DNA from: Xylophilus sp.
GTDB taxonomy: Bacteria > Pseudomonadota > Gammaproteobacteria > Burkholderiales > Burkholderiaceae_C
Reading direction: 5' to 3'
NCBI GenBank assembly: GCA_009914555.1
Contig: WNDY01000011.1
Span: 1 to 64,000 of the forward strand
Length of the DNA stretch: 64,000 nt
The stretch's first letter is position 1, and the number at the start of each line of letters is the position of its first letter. Below the pieces are notes generated by a model that ran no database searches, had not been told where the DNA came from, and worked only from the letters and a program-made list of their open reading frames with translations. A program made the position numbers and the translations under genes. Of this stretch, positions 32,489 to 41,115 are shown one piece after another.

Positions 32489-33796
32489 ATGCTCATCCCA
32501 TCGCACGACCCATCGACCGTTCGGCGCACCGCGCCCGGCATGCAGGGCCTGGGCCGGCTGCCGCTGCGCGGGCTGGGCGCGCTGGCGTCGCGGCTCTACG
32601 TCTACCTGTCCGGTTTCGCGGCGGTGTTCCTGCTGGCCGCCACCATGACGCCGGCGCGCTTCGGCGAATACTCGCTCTACCAATCGGTGCTGGAGATGGC
32701 GCTGGTCGTGGCCACGCTGGGCAGCTCGCTGCTGTTTTCCCGGCAGGCGGCCGCCGGCATGCTGCGCGTGCGCCGGGGCGACCTGCAGCGCACGCTGGCC
32801 CTGGGCCTGCCGCTGACCACGCTCCTGGCCGCAGCCCTGCTGGCGGCGCAGCGCCTGCCGGTGCCCGGATGGCCGTTCGCGCTGATCGTGTGCACGCTCG
32901 GCGTGTTCGCCTTCAATACCCTGCGCCTGGCCTACGACCGCGGACAGGGGCATGCGGGACTGCTCAACCTCGAGCCGGGCATCCGCGCGACCTTCCTGGT
33001 GCTGTGCGTGGGCGCCGCAGCCGTGCTCTGCGGCAGCAGCGGCGAAGGCGGTGGGCTCGGCGTGCCGTCGCTGCTGGCCGTCAACCTGCTCGGCATGCTG
33101 CTGGTGACCGCGGCCGTGGTGCCTTCCAGCCGGCCCGGCGGGCCGCCGCGCGGCCGGGCGGCGCTCGCGCTGGCGACCCAGGGCGGCGCCACCGTGTACT
33201 CGCTGCTGATGTTCCTGCTGCGTAAGTCCGACCTGCAGATCGTGGCCCTGCTGATGCCGCTGGGCTACGTGGGCGCCTTCAAGATCGCCTTCCTGCTGGC
33301 CGAGGCGCCTTCGCAGTTCGTGCAGGCTTTCCTCTACACCCGGACCCCAGCCATGCTGCAGGCCGATGCGCAGACGCTGGAGGCTTCGGCCTTCCCGCTG
33401 GCGCGCCAGTCCTTCCTGCTGGGCTGCGGCCTTTTCGCCATGCTGGCGGCGCTGATCACGCTGGCCGCGCCGCTGCTGCACGTGGGGCGCGAGGCGGTCG
33501 GGATCTTCCTGTGCCTTGCGCCCTACTTCCTGCTGCGGACCTACACGGTGCACCACGAGATGCTGCTGGCGCTGCGCACGCCGGTGGCCTCGCTCGGCCG
33601 CTGGGCGCTGGCGGAGGTGGCGGTCCGGCTGCTGTCCTACGGCGCCGTGGCCCTGCTCTTCCCCGGCAGGCCTCACTACGTCTTCTTCCTGGCCTGCGGC
33701 ACCGACCTGGCCCTGTACGAGGTCCGCATGCGGCTCGCGTTCGGCATCTTCCCGATCACGCGGCTCACGCGCGGCGCATGGCAGAGGTTGCGATGA
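32489..33796 (+). CDS. Wzx-type polysaccharide flippase
   Basis: 435 aa with about 12 hydrophobic segments, the size and topology of the MATE/MOP-superfamily flippases that move undecaprenyl-linked repeats to the periplasm. Typical early features are LASRLYVYLSGFAAVFLLA (first helix) and ARFGEYSLYQSVLEMA. A later segment reads RKSDLQIVALLMPLGYVGAF, usual in Wzx. The stop overlaps the next ATG by 4 bp. The family call is by topology and context. Confidence 0.8.
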   Translation: MLIPSHDPSTVRRTAPGMQGLGRLPLRGLGALASRLYVYLSGFAAVFLLAATMTPARFGEYSLYQSVLEMALVVATLGSSLLFSRQAAAGMLRVRRGDLQRTLALGLPLTTLLAAALLAAQRLPVPGWPFALIVCTLGVFAFNTLRLAYDRGQGHAGLLNLEPGIRATFLVLCVGAAAVLCGSSGEGGGLGVPSLLAVNLLGMLLVTAAVVPSSRPGGPPRGRAALALATQGGATVYSLLMFLLRKSDLQIVALLMPLGYVGAFKIAFLLAEAPSQFVQAFLYTRTPAMLQADAQTLEASAFPLARQSFLLGCGLFAMLAALITLAAPLLHVGREAVGIFLCLAPYFLLRTYTVHHEMLLALRTPVASLGRWALAEVAVRLLSYGAVALLFPGRPHYVFFLACGTDLALYEVRMRLAFGIFPITRLTRGAWQRLR

Positions 33797-35040
33797 AAAT
33801 TTTGCTGTACTCGATGAACTTCGCGCCCGAGCTGGCCGGCGTGGGCCGCTATTCGGGCGAGATGGCACAGTGGCTCAGCGCGCGGGGCCATGCGGTGCGC
33901 GTCGTCGCATCGCCGCCGTTCTTTCCCCGATGGAAGGTGTTCGACGGGTATTCGGGCCGGGCCTACCGCAAGTCGGACTGGCAGGGCATCCCGGTGTGGC
34001 GCGCACCCGTCTGGGTGCCGTCGCAGCCGCGCACGCTGGCCCGCATGGCGCACCTGCTGTCCTTCATGGTGTCGAGCGTCCCGCTGCTGCTGGCGCAGTT
34101 GCGCTGGCGGCCCGACGTGGTCCTCGTGGTCGAGCCGCCGCTGTTCTGCGCGCCGGCCGCGCTGCTTTTCTCGAAGGCGCTGCGCATCAAGTCCTGGCTG
34201 CACATCCAGGACTACGAGGTGGACGCGGCCTTCGGCCTGGGCCTGCTGCAGGGCGGGCGCATCCGGCGCATGGCCCTGGCGGTGGAGCGGTGGCTGCTCG
34301 GCCGCTTCGACCGGGTGTCCACCCTGTCGGACGCGATGCTGCGCCGGGCCGAGGACAAGGGCGTGGCGCCGGTTCGGCTGGTGCGGTTTCCCAACTGGGT
34401 CGACGTGCGCGCCATCCGCCCGCGCCCGGCCGGCGCCCAGGGCCGCGGCGGCGTGGCCGACGACTACCGCGCCGAGCTGGGCATGCCGAGCGACGCCGTG
34501 GTCGTGCTCTATGCCGGCAGCCTCGGCAACAAGCAGGGCATGGAACTGCTGGTGCAGGCCGCCGGGCTGCTCGGCGAGACGGCCGGCATCCATTTCGTCA
34601 TCTGCGGCAACGGGCCGGGCCGCGCGGCGCTGGTGGATGCCTGCAGCGCGCTGCGCCGCGTCCATTTCCTCGACCTGCAGCCGGCCGACCGGCTCGACGC
34701 GCTGCTGGGCATGGCCGACATCCATGTGCTGCCGCAGCGGCACGATGCCGCCGACCTGGTGATGCCGTCCAAGCTCGCGGGCATGTTCGCCAGCGGCCGC
34801 GCGGTGGTCGCGACGGCCCGTCCCGGAACCGAGCTGGGCCGCGTGGTGGCCGGCCGCGGCATGGTGGTGCCGCCAGGCGACGCCCGGCTCCTCGCCGAGG
34901 CGATCGCGCAGCTCGCGACGTCACGGACACGCCGCGAGGCCCTGGGCGCGGCCGGCCGCGCCTATGCCGAGGCCGAGCTGGATCGCGATGCCATCCTCCA
35001 CCGATTCGAGCATGAACTGCGGCGCTGCGTCGCAGGCTGA
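33793..35040 (+). CDS. WcaI-like glycosyltransferase family 4
   Basis: 415 aa. It resembles the colanic acid glycosyltransferase WcaI over its whole length: LLYSMNFAPELAGVGRYSGE at the start, ASPPFFPRWKV, KSWLHIQDYEVDAAFGLG, then LYAGSLGNKQGMELLVQAA and the donor-site region ending PSKLAGMFASGR. It is probably cytoplasmic and membrane-associated. The ATG at 33793 was chosen because it overlaps the flippase stop (ATGA); an ATG 15 bp earlier is possible. In E. coli, WcaI acts on colanic acid. The exact sugar here is unknown. Confidence 0.87.
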   Translation: MKILLYSMNFAPELAGVGRYSGEMAQWLSARGHAVRVVASPPFFPRWKVFDGYSGRAYRKSDWQGIPVWRAPVWVPSQPRTLARMAHLLSFMVSSVPLLLAQLRWRPDVVLVVEPPLFCAPAALLFSKALRIKSWLHIQDYEVDAAFGLGLLQGGRIRRMALAVERWLLGRFDRVSTLSDAMLRRAEDKGVAPVRLVRFPNWVDVRAIRPRPAGAQGRGGVADDYRAELGMPSDAVVVLYAGSLGNKQGMELLVQAAGLLGETAGIHFVICGNGPGRAALVDACSALRRVHFLDLQPADRLDALLGMADIHVLPQRHDAADLVMPSKLAGMFASGRAVVATARPGTELGRVVAGRGMVVPPGDARLLAEAIAQLATSRTRREALGAAGRAYAEAELDRDAILHRFEHELRRCVAG

Positions 35041-35054
35041 CACGGGCGACCACG

Positions 35055-36128
35055 ATGGACCCGGACGTGCATTCCCGCAAGATACTGGTCACCGGCGGCG
35101 CGGGCTTCATCGGCAGCCATGCCTGCGTGGCGCTCATCGGCGCGGGCTACCTGCCGGTGGTGCTCGACAGCCTGGCCAACGGCAACATCCATGCGCTGCA
35201 CCGCATCGCCGACATCACCGGCGTGGCGCCGGACCTGGTGCGCTGCGACATCCGCGATGCCGCAGCGCTGGCCGAACTGTTCAAGGCGCACCGGTTCGGC
35301 GGCGTGCTGCACCTGGCGGGGCTGAAGGCGGTCGGCGAAACGGTGGCCGATCCGCTCAGCTACTACGAAGTGAACATGGCCGGCACGCTCGCGCTGGTGC
35401 GGGCCATGGGCAACGCGGGCGTGCGCGCCCTGGTGTTCTCGTCGTCGGCCACGGTGTATGGCGCGAACGCCCGCTCGCCGATTCCGGAGGATGCGCCCTA
35501 TGCCGCGGTCAACCCCTACGGCCGCACCAAGGCGATGGTCGAGACCATGCTCGCCGACCTGGTGCAGTCCGACGACCGCTGGCATGTCGCCTGCCTGCGC
35601 TTCTTCAATCCCGTGGGCGCGCACGAAAGCGGCCTGATCGGCGAGCATCCCCACGGCCGGCCGAACAACCTGATGCCCTACCTCTCGCAGGTGGCGATCG
35701 GTTCGCGCAGCCACCTCGTGGTGCACGGCACCGACTACGCCACGGCCGACGGCACGGGCGTGCGCGACTACGTGCATGTGATGGATGTGGCCGAGGGGCA
35801 TGTCGCGGCGCTGCGCCATGTCGCGCGCGAACCCGGCATCCTCATGGTGAATCTGGGCACCGGGCGCGGCGCGTCGGTGCTGGAAGTGATCTCGTCCTTC
35901 GAACGTGCCAGCGGACGGTCCATCGCCGTCCATGTCGGCCCGCGCCGTCCCGGCGACGCACCCGCCTACTGGGCCGACGCGAGCCTGGCGGAGGCACGGC
36001 TCGGCTGGCGCGCGCGCAGGGGGCTGGACGAGATGTGCGTCGACAGCTGGCGCTGGCAGATGCGCAACCCCTGGGGATTCGATGGGTCCGCGCCCACGGC
36101 GCGCAACGCCGAGCCGTCCGCCCATTGA
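35055..36128 (+). CDS. galE: UDP-glucose 4-epimerase
   Basis: 357 aa. It interconverts UDP-glucose and UDP-galactose with tightly bound NAD. The Rossmann motif GGAGFIGSHACVAL lies at about residues 14-27. The catalytic Ser is in FSSSATVYG and the Tyr-Lys pair in NPYGRTKAMVE. Family blocks LAGLKAVGE, RFFNPVGAHESGLIGE and DYATADGTGVRDYVHV are all present. It would supply UDP-galactose to the polymer. It sits 14 bp after the WcaI-like gene. Confidence 0.94.
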   Translation: MDPDVHSRKILVTGGAGFIGSHACVALIGAGYLPVVLDSLANGNIHALHRIADITGVAPDLVRCDIRDAAALAELFKAHRFGGVLHLAGLKAVGETVADPLSYYEVNMAGTLALVRAMGNAGVRALVFSSSATVYGANARSPIPEDAPYAAVNPYGRTKAMVETMLADLVQSDDRWHVACLRFFNPVGAHESGLIGEHPHGRPNNLMPYLSQVAIGSRSHLVVHGTDYATADGTGVRDYVHVMDVAEGHVAALRHVAREPGILMVNLGTGRGASVLEVISSFERASGRSIAVHVGPRRPGDAPAYWADASLAEARLGWRARRGLDEMCVDSWRWQMRNPWGFDGSAPTARNAEPSAH

Positions 36129-36162
36129 CAGCAGAACGATCCAACTCGAAAGGCATGCCGCC

Positions 36163-36951
36163 ATGTCCACGCCACAGTCTCCATTCGCCGATCCGCCGCC
36201 GCCCAGCCACGCGCTGAGCTGGCGCCCCGACCACTTCGCCGGGATGCGCGCGTCCGCGGCATTGCCCTGGCCCCACTTCCTGACGGGCCAGGAGCATGCG
36301 CCGGTACGCGTGGTTCTGGTGGACGACGACGAATTCATGCGGCACGTGATCGCCCAGGAACTGCTGGCCGACGTGCGCATCCAGCTCCAGGCCCAGGCCG
36401 GCAGCGTGCGCGACGGGCGCCGCCTGCTGACCTCGCAGGAGTTCGACGTGCTCATGCTGGACCTGAACCTCAGCGACGGCAACGGCTTCGACCTGATCCG
36501 GGAGGCGCGCGAGCGGCACAGCTACTGCGAGATCATCGTGGTCACCTCGACGGAGGACGAAGCGCGCGTGCTGCATGCCTTCCGGCTCGGCGCCACCGGC
36601 TACCTGCTCAAGAACGCCTGGCTGCAGAGCTTCTCGCATGCCGTGCTGCAGGTGGTCAACGGCGGGGCGGCCATCACGCCCCGGCTGTCGCGCCGCCTGC
36701 TGGCGCGCATGAACCTCGATACCGACACCGTGCCGCAGCTGGAGGTTCCGCCGTACGAGGCCACGCTGACGACGCGCGAGCGCGAGGTGCTGCGCTGCGT
36801 GTCCAAGGGCTACGCGTCCAGGGAGATCAGCGAGCGCCTCGGCATCTCGGGGCAGACCGTCAACAGCCACATCAAGAACATCTACAAGAAGCTGCACGTG
36901 CGCTCCCGCGCCCAGGCGGTGAGCTTCGCGACGCAGACCGGCCAGCTCTGA
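36163..36951 (+). CDS. NarL/LuxR-type response regulator
   Basis: 262 aa. The receiver domain (about residues 48-165) has the acidic pair at 54-56 (VDDDE), phosphoacceptor Asp100 (LMLDLN), Thr128/130 and Lys150. The C-terminal LuxR HTH (about 190-255) reads LTTREREVLRCVSKGYASRE, then LGISGQTVNSHIKNIYKKL. A 45-residue extension precedes the receiver. No histidine kinase is nearby, so the partner is encoded elsewhere. Its place between galE and manC suggests it controls the polysaccharide run, as RcsB does for colanic acid, but that is inference. Confidence 0.9.
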   Translation: MSTPQSPFADPPPPSHALSWRPDHFAGMRASAALPWPHFLTGQEHAPVRVVLVDDDEFMRHVIAQELLADVRIQLQAQAGSVRDGRRLLTSQEFDVLMLDLNLSDGNGFDLIREARERHSYCEIIVVTSTEDEARVLHAFRLGATGYLLKNAWLQSFSHAVLQVVNGGAAITPRLSRRLLARMNLDTDTVPQLEVPPYEATLTTREREVLRCVSKGYASREISERLGISGQTVNSHIKNIYKKLHVRSRAQAVSFATQTGQL

Positions 36952-37007
36952 GGGCTTGCCATCCTCCACCTCCCTTTTTTTCCATCCTCTTCCAGATCGG
37001 ACCTGCC

Positions 37008-38564
37008 ATGAACCTCCCGACCATTCATCCCGTCGTGCTGTGCGGTGGTAGCGGCACGCGCCTTTGGCCCCTCTCGCGCAAGGCCCTGCCCAAGCAGTTC
37101 GCGCCGCTGATAGCGGGCAGAAGCCTGCTCCAGCTCACGCTGGAGCGGCTGCGCGGCCTGCATGGAGACATCACCTGCGTCTGCTCCGAGGACCACCGGT
37201 TCCTGGTGCGCGAAACGCTGGGCCTGGCGGGCGCCACCGGCCGCCAGCTCCTCGAACCGGTACCGCGCAACACGACGGCTGCCATGGCCGTGGCTGCGCT
37301 GAAGGCCGATGGCGGCGACCTGCTGCTTTTCGCGCCGGCCGACCACCACATTCCCGATGCCGGGTTGTTCGCCCGTACCGTGCGCAGCGGCGTGGATGCA
37401 GCCCTGGCCGGGCACATCGTCACCTTCGGCGTGACGCCGACCTTCGCGAGCACCGCTTATGGCTACATCGAGGCCGGCGCGCCCGCGGCCGACGGCGTCA
37501 GCTGCGCCGTGGCCCGCTTCATCGAGAAGCCGGCGGCCGACCTGGCCGCGGCGCTGGTGGCGCATGGCGGGTACTGCTGGAACGCCGGCATCTTCCTGGT
37601 GCGCGCCGCCACGCTGCTGGAGGCCCTGGAGGCGCATGCGCCCGACATCCTGCGGGCCTGCGAACAGGCCGTGGCCGCCGGCTCCACCGACGACAGCTTT
37701 CATCGCCTCGAAGCCGAATCCTTCCAGGCCTGCCGCAGCGACAGCATCGACTACGCCGTGCTCGAGAAGCACCAGGACATCGCGATGGTGCGCTACGAAG
37801 GCGCCTGGAGCGACGTCGGCAGCTGGAACGCCGTGGCCACCCTGCATGCCGAAGACAACGCCGGCAACCGTCTGAGCGGCAAGGCCAGCATCCTGGGTGC
37901 GCGCGGCACCTTCATCCACGCGCCCCACCGGCCGGTGGTGGCGCTGGGCACCGAGGATCTGATCATCGTCGACACGCCCGACGCGGTGCTGGTGGCAGGC
38001 GCCGGCTGCGCCGAACAGGTGGCCGACGTGGTACGCATGCTGGCGCGCGAGGGCTGCGCCGAGGCGACCGAACACCGGCGCGTGGTGCGCCCCTGGGGCG
38101 CCTACGACATCATCGACATCGGCGAGCGCTTCCAGGTCAAGCGCCTCACGGTCAAGCCCGGCGGCAAGCTGTCGCTGCAGATGCACCACCACCGCGCCGA
38201 GCACTGGGTCGTGGTGCAGGGCACGGCTCGGGCCACCTGCGACGGGCAGGTCAGCCTCGTGCGGGAGAACGAATCGATCTACCTGCCCTCGGGCGCGGTC
38301 CACCGGCTGGAGAACCCGGGAAAGACCACGCTGGAGGTCATCGAGGTGCAGACCGGCGGCTACCTCGGCGAGGACGACATCGTGCGCTTCGACGACACCT
38401 ATGACCGCATCACCACCCGGGCCGCCGCCCCGGCGCCCCCTGCGGCCGGCATCGAGGCAGGCAAGGCGGACCCCTCCCGCCCGCGCGAGGCTGCCGCATC
38501 GCCCGCCGGCGCGCGCGCCGCCGCCATGCCCTGGCCCGCGCTGTCCGGCGAGTTCCGCGTCTAG
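37008..38564 (+). CDS. manC: Mannose-1-phosphate guanylyltransferase / mannose-6-phosphate isomerase
   Basis: 518 aa bifunctional type II enzyme. The N-terminal nucleotidyltransferase has LCGGSGTRLWPLSRK and PKQF, followed by FIEKPAADLA. The C-terminal cupin isomerase (about 360-480) has RPWGAYDIID and LSLQMHHHRAEHWVVVQG. It makes GDP-mannose, the substrate of Gmd. A Pro/Ala-rich tail of about 45 residues follows the cupin and is longer than usual. It is 9 bp before gmd. Confidence 0.95.
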   Translation: MNLPTIHPVVLCGGSGTRLWPLSRKALPKQFAPLIAGRSLLQLTLERLRGLHGDITCVCSEDHRFLVRETLGLAGATGRQLLEPVPRNTTAAMAVAALKADGGDLLLFAPADHHIPDAGLFARTVRSGVDAALAGHIVTFGVTPTFASTAYGYIEAGAPAADGVSCAVARFIEKPAADLAAALVAHGGYCWNAGIFLVRAATLLEALEAHAPDILRACEQAVAAGSTDDSFHRLEAESFQACRSDSIDYAVLEKHQDIAMVRYEGAWSDVGSWNAVATLHAEDNAGNRLSGKASILGARGTFIHAPHRPVVALGTEDLIIVDTPDAVLVAGAGCAEQVADVVRMLAREGCAEATEHRRVVRPWGAYDIIDIGERFQVKRLTVKPGGKLSLQMHHHRAEHWVVVQGTARATCDGQVSLVRENESIYLPSGAVHRLENPGKTTLEVIEVQTGGYLGEDDIVRFDDTYDRITTRAAAPAPPAAGIEAGKADPSRPREAAASPAGARAAAMPWPALSGEFRV

Positions 38565-39614
<1,050 letters not shown>

Positions 39615-39696
39615 GCACGGCGCCCCTGCGCGCCACGGGCGGCCGTGCCATTGCATGCATCGGCCACGCGTATTGGACTGGTACAATGCCCGGCTG

Positions 39697-39730
39697 TTTC
39701 CCCCGGATCAATTCCGGGGGAAATTCTTTT
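39697..39730 (+). terminator. Hairpin with T-rich tail after gmd
   Basis: An 11 bp perfect inverted repeat, TTTCCCCCGGA and TCCGGGGGAAA around the loop TCAAT, followed by TTCTTTT. It fits a rho-independent terminator for the polysaccharide run. A TACAAT-like -10 lies just upstream (about 39682), so the hairpin could also stand at the 5' end of a transcript for the small gene at 39842. Confidence 0.6.
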
Positions 39731-39841
39731 CGGATCAGCGGATTGGGCACCGGGAAACGTTCCCATCGCCCGCTCCCAACCCACCCCTTTTGTTTTTCGT
39801 GCCGTGCTCTGCCGGCACCCAACCGGATCCACGGAGCCACC

Positions 39842-40003
39842 ATGGGCAACAAACTCGTCACCGAAGCCGATCGCAAGTTCACCCCGCCGCTGCCCGGCGC
39901 CATCCGTCCGAAGCTCGGCGGCGGCCAGAGGGTCAGCCTGGAGCGCGGCGTCGCCACGCGCAGCAAGAAGAACCCGGGCAAGCGCCCCAGCAAGGGCGGC
40001 TGA
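39842..40003 (+). CDS. Small basic conserved-type hypothetical protein
   Basis: 53 aa, rich in Lys, Arg, Gly and Pro (ending SKKNPGKRPSKGG), with no membrane helix or known domain. The start codon context ACCATGGGC follows a GGAGCC that can act as ribosome binding site. It has its own upstream gap of about 230 bp with a hairpin and a downstream strong terminator, so it looks like an independent transcription unit. I recognise it only as a short protein common in Burkholderiales. Function is unknown. Confidence 0.65.
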   Translation: MGNKLVTEADRKFTPPLPGAIRPKLGGGQRVSLERGVATRSKKNPGKRPSKGG

Positions 40004-40034
40004 CAGCCCCGGGCTTCCTCACTGAAGCCACACC

Positions 40035-40074
40035 GAAGCCCGCAGGGTTCACGCCCTGCGGGCTTCGTGCTTTT
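40035..40074. terminator. Bidirectional rho-independent terminator
   Basis: A 13 bp perfect stem, GAAGCCCGCAGGG with CCCTGCGGGCTTC, around the loop TTCACG, then GTGCTTTT. It lies between two convergent genes, the small basic protein and the pseudouridine synthase. Confidence 0.85.
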
Positions 40075-40982
40075 CAGGGCAGCGCCAGCTGCTGCCGGCT
40101 TTCGAAACGGCGCCGCACGCCGGTGACCGGATCGGCGAACGCCAGCGTGCGCGCCAGCAACTGCAGCGGGCGCGAGAAATCGCCTTCGGGCGGATCGTTC
40201 ACGACCGGATAGAACGCGTCGTTGCGCAGCGGCAGGCCGAGCGCGGCCATGTGCACGCGCAGCTGGTGGCGCTTGCCGGTGACGGGTTCGAGCCGGTAGC
40301 GCGCCCAGCCGCCGGCGGCTTCGATCACGTCGATGCGGGTGAGCGCGTTGGGCTCGCCCGGCACCTCGCGGGTGCGGAAGAACTGGGGCGCTTCCTCGAT
40401 GCGGCTGCTTCGCTCCATCGGAAAGCGCAGGTCCGCGCGCCAGGGCGCGACGGCCTCGTAGGTCTTGTGGATGGCGCGGTCGCGGAACAGCGCCTGGTAG
40501 GCGCCGCGCGTGGCCTGCCGCACCGAGAACAGCACCAGCCCCGCAGTGTCGCGGTCGATACGGTGCAACGGCGAGAGTTCCTCCAGGTCCAGACGGCGCT
40601 TCAAGCGCACCAGCAGCGTCTGCTGCAGGTACCGGCCGCCGGGCGTGACCGGCAGGAAGTGCGGCTTGTCGGCCACGAGGATGTCGTCGTCCCGGAACAG
40701 CACGGCCTCGTCGAACGGCACGGCCGGCTCGGTGGGCAGGCTGCGGTAGTAGTACAGCCGCAGGCCCCCGCGGTGGACGCGCTGCGGCGCGCACCGCTCG
40801 CCATGCTCGTCGACGACCTCGCCGCGCGCCATGCGGTCCACCCAGTCCTCGCGCGGCACGATGGGCAGGCGCTCGACGAGGAAGTCGAGCAGCGTCGGCC
40901 AGGCGCCGTGCCGGGTGACGACGCAGCTCGGGCTGACGCCGTCGCGCATCGGCAGGACGCGGGGGTTGCGGGGGTTGTGCAT
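40074..40982 (-). CDS. RluA-family pseudouridine synthase
   Basis: 302 aa. It isomerises uridine to pseudouridine in rRNA or tRNA. The catalytic motif is PLHRIDRDTAGLVLF with the essential Asp in HRxD. KPHFLPVTPGG and EPVTGKRHQLRVHMAALG are the other RluA blocks. It looks like the proteobacterial RluA-like branch without an N-terminal S4 domain. The ATG at 40982 (MHNPRN) was preferred over a further upstream start because the extra residues are not conserved-looking. The exact RNA target is unknown. Confidence 0.88.
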   Translation of the reverse strand: MHNPRNPRVLPMRDGVSPSCVVTRHGAWPTLLDFLVERLPIVPREDWVDRMARGEVVDEHGERCAPQRVHRGGLRLYYYRSLPTEPAVPFDEAVLFRDDDILVADKPHFLPVTPGGRYLQQTLLVRLKRRLDLEELSPLHRIDRDTAGLVLFSVRQATRGAYQALFRDRAIHKTYEAVAPWRADLRFPMERSSRIEEAPQFFRTREVPGEPNALTRIDVIEAAGGWARYRLEPVTGKRHQLRVHMAALGLPLRNDAFYPVVNDPPEGDFSRPLQLLARTLAFADPVTGVRRRFESRQQLALP

Positions 40983-41115
40983 GGCGGAGCGAACAGGAAG
41001 GCGCGCGATTGTAGTCAGGGTTGCGCCTTCACATACTCTTGGGAGGATCATCCTGTGGCGCCCTATTCCCAGCCGCTGCAGGCCATATGACCGGGGAGTA
41101 TTTTCAGCCTATCTG

